From Nitrospirota bacterium (GTDB lineage Bacteria; Nitrospirota; Thermodesulfovibrionia; Thermodesulfovibrionales; UBA6898), in NCBI GenBank assembly GCA_029858145.1, contig JAOUFP010000165.1, positions 1 to 6,756 on the forward strand: DNA of 6,756 bases, read 5' to 3'. The position numbers were made by a program, and so were the translations under genes. This document shows positions 5,978 through 6,756 of this stretch, piece by piece. The notes beneath the pieces are model-generated. The model did no database searches and was not told the DNA's origin. It saw only the letters and a program-made list of their open reading frames with translations. How positions within the stretch are numbered: position 1 is the first letter of the stretch; every line of letters begins with the position of its first letter.

Positions 5978-5986
5978 ATTGTATCA
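5978..5986 (-). promoter_or_regulatory. Extended -10 promoter candidate for the membrane-protein/cytochrome cluster
   Basis: On the minus strand TGATACAAT carries the TGN extension and a -10 box TACAAT (5 of 6). No good -35 is present (TGGGAA at 17 bp matches 3 of 6), as is often seen for extended -10 promoters. Transcription would begin near 5971, leaving a very short leader of about 10 nt that still contains AGGGG. Confidence 0.35.
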
Positions 5987-6055
5987 CAAGAGTTATTGAT
6001 TTCCCATAAAGATATTTCCGGTCCACGAAAGACAGGGGGATACAGAAATAGGGAA

Positions 6056-6078
6056 GCCGGGATTCAGCTTCACCCGGC
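6056..6078. repeat. GC-rich inverted repeat in the divergent intergenic region
   Basis: GCCGGG (6056-6061) and CCCGGC (6073-6078) form a perfect 6-bp inverted repeat with an 11-nt spacer. No T tract follows. It lies between the divergent genes and could be an operator. GCCGGG recurs at 6157-6162, within a second GGGAA(A)GCCGGG copy next to the usp ribosome binding site. Confidence 0.35.
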
Positions 6079-6085
6079 AGTAGCG

Positions 6086-6115
6086 TTATCGTTATTGCCA
6101 AGAAACCTTTATATT
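6086..6115 (+). promoter_or_regulatory. Weak promoter candidate for the universal stress gene
   Basis: TATATT at 6110-6115 (4 of 6) with TTATCG at 6086-6091 (3 of 6), 18 bp apart. A start near 6122 would give a leader of about 50 nt. This is the best A/T-rich candidate in the interval, but it is weak. Confidence 0.2.
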
Positions 6116-6159
6116 GTTTTTTCGGGAGTCATATGGTACGTTGGGGTAACGGGAAAGCC

Positions 6160-6167
6160 GGGGGTGA
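6160..6167 (+). promoter_or_regulatory. Strong ribosome binding site deciding the GTG start of the usp gene
   Basis: GGGGGTGA matches the anti-Shine-Dalgarno complement GGAGGTGA at seven of eight positions and lies 5 nt before the GTG at 6173. This favours 6173 over the in-frame GTG at 6164, which would fall inside the site. Confidence 0.65.
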
Positions 6168-6172
6168 CTTTT

Positions 6173-6756
6173 GTGAAGATCATGCTTGCGACAGATGGTT
6201 CTGCATATTCGGAAGAGGCGGCGAAGTTACTGACCTGTCTGAATTTGACAGCTGAGGATGAGATCACTGTTTTTCATTTCGTTAGCTGGATACCCTTTCT
6301 CTATGATGAGGAGTCTTATTACAGCGCCCTCAAGGAAATAAAAAAAGAGCTCGCGCCCAAGGTCCTTGATTCTGCCCTGGAAATCCTCAGGCACGTTCCC
6401 GCAAAGGTCAGTGCGGCTATTATTGACGGCTCACCCGAGGAATACATCGTGGATATTGCAGAAGATTCCGCCATGGATATGATCGTTATGGGGGCACGGG
6501 GCATCAAGGGTATTAAAACCTTGTTTGTCGGAAGCGTAACCCGGGTAGTCGCGAGCCGATCCGGGATTCCGGTTTTAATCGCGAGGGCGCCAATCGGCGA
6601 AAGAAAGTGCGGGATGAAGATACTCTTTGCCACTGACGGGTCTGAATATTCAGTGTCCGCCGCACGATTTTTATCTTCGCTTCCATTTGCTGAAGATACT
6701 GAGTTGACGATATTGAACGTCATATGGTCTGAATTTTCCGATATCCCTGAAAGGTT
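6173..6756 (+). CDS. Tandem universal stress protein (UspA family), partial (C-terminus off the right edge)
   Basis: A cytosolic stress-adaptation protein built of two Usp domains in tandem, of which the first (about 1-143) and the beginning of the second (from about 146) are visible in 194 codons. Both domains open with the nucleotide-binding strand: IMLATDGSAYS (3-13) and KILFATDGSEYS (149-160), with the conserved Asp. Domain 1 has the full ATP-binding pattern G-2x-G-9x-G-S: G107, G110, G120, S121. It therefore resembles ATP-binding Usp proteins rather than the non-binding UspA type. The GTG start is supported by GGGGGTGA 5 nt upstream. The gene diverges from the membrane-protein/cytochrome cluster across about 210 bp. 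Double-domain Usp proteins have about 280-300 residues, so about 90-100 are missing. The specific stress signal cannot be read from sequence. Confidence 0.93.
   Translation, partial: MKIMLATDGSAYSEEAAKLLTCLNLTAEDEITVFHFVSWIPFLYDEESYYSALKEIKKELAPKVLDSALEILRHVPAKVSAAIIDGSPEEYIVDIAEDSAMDMIVMGARGIKGIKTLFVGSVTRVVASRSGIPVLIARAPIGERKCGMKILFATDGSEYSVSAARFLSSLPFAEDTELTILNVIWSEFSDIPER

Noticed and set aside
6133..6256. ATG at 6133 as a start for the usp gene
   Set aside because: It is in a different frame from the Usp domains and soon meets a stop; the strong GGGGGTGA site points to GTG at 6173.
6319..6723. 134-residue open frame on the minus strand
   Set aside because: Antisense to the universal stress gene, which has a complete ATP-binding motif in the other strand.
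1..6756. Mobile element, CRISPR array, tRNA or rRNA
   Set aside because: No regular repeats, transposase or integrase motifs, or tRNA-like cloverleaf were seen on either strand.

Overview
The window is bacterial chromosome of moderate G+C, densely packed and mostly on the minus strand, with one plus-strand gene at the right edge. I see no mobile element, CRISPR array, tRNA or rRNA. The membrane-anchored multiheme cytochrome c, lipid-side signal anchors, strong GGAGG-type ribosome binding sites and the mix of genes fit an anaerobic or respiratory Gram-negative lineage such as Nitrospirota or Desulfobacterota. This is an inference from gene content; nothing in the window fixes the taxon.

Right part. 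A divergent intergenic region (5962-6172) separates a plus-strand tandem universal stress protein (6173 to beyond the window) from a minus-strand cluster. The cluster reads right to left: a small two-helix membrane protein (5961-5716), a NapC/NrfH-like nine-heme cytochrome c (5582-4767), an RNA 3'-terminal phosphate cyclase RtcA (4689-3493), and a 70-residue charged, probably helical protein (3602-3390) that overlaps the rtcA end by 110 bp. Spacings are short, and no convincing terminator separates them, so they may be one transcript. After the stop of the small membrane protein, the same frame stays open for 32 codons with protein-like composition. This is one of the odder features here.

Middle part. 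A short gap (3281-3389) holds a 7-bp inverted repeat and a promoter candidate whose -35 box overlaps that repeat. It leads into a complete Do-family periplasmic serine protease (HtrA/DegP type, 3280-1850) with an intact His-Asp-Ser triad and two PDZ domains. A symmetric A/T-flanked hairpin (1769-1794) is the likely terminator.

Left part. A promoter candidate (1757-1728) precedes a DUF5661-like small protein (1669-1232). This is followed by a KtrB/TrkH-type potassium channel subunit that starts with GTG at 1159 and runs off the left edge with about its last 60 residues missing.

Taken together the window looks like a housekeeping and stress neighbourhood: envelope protein quality control (HtrA), potassium uptake (KtrB), universal stress protein, RNA end processing (RtcA) and quinol-linked electron transfer (cytochrome). 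I do not see a clearly new defence or mobile system. The most interesting leads are the post-stop open frame at 5617-5715, the rtcA/small-ORF overlap and the cytochrome with a CX4CH heme site.
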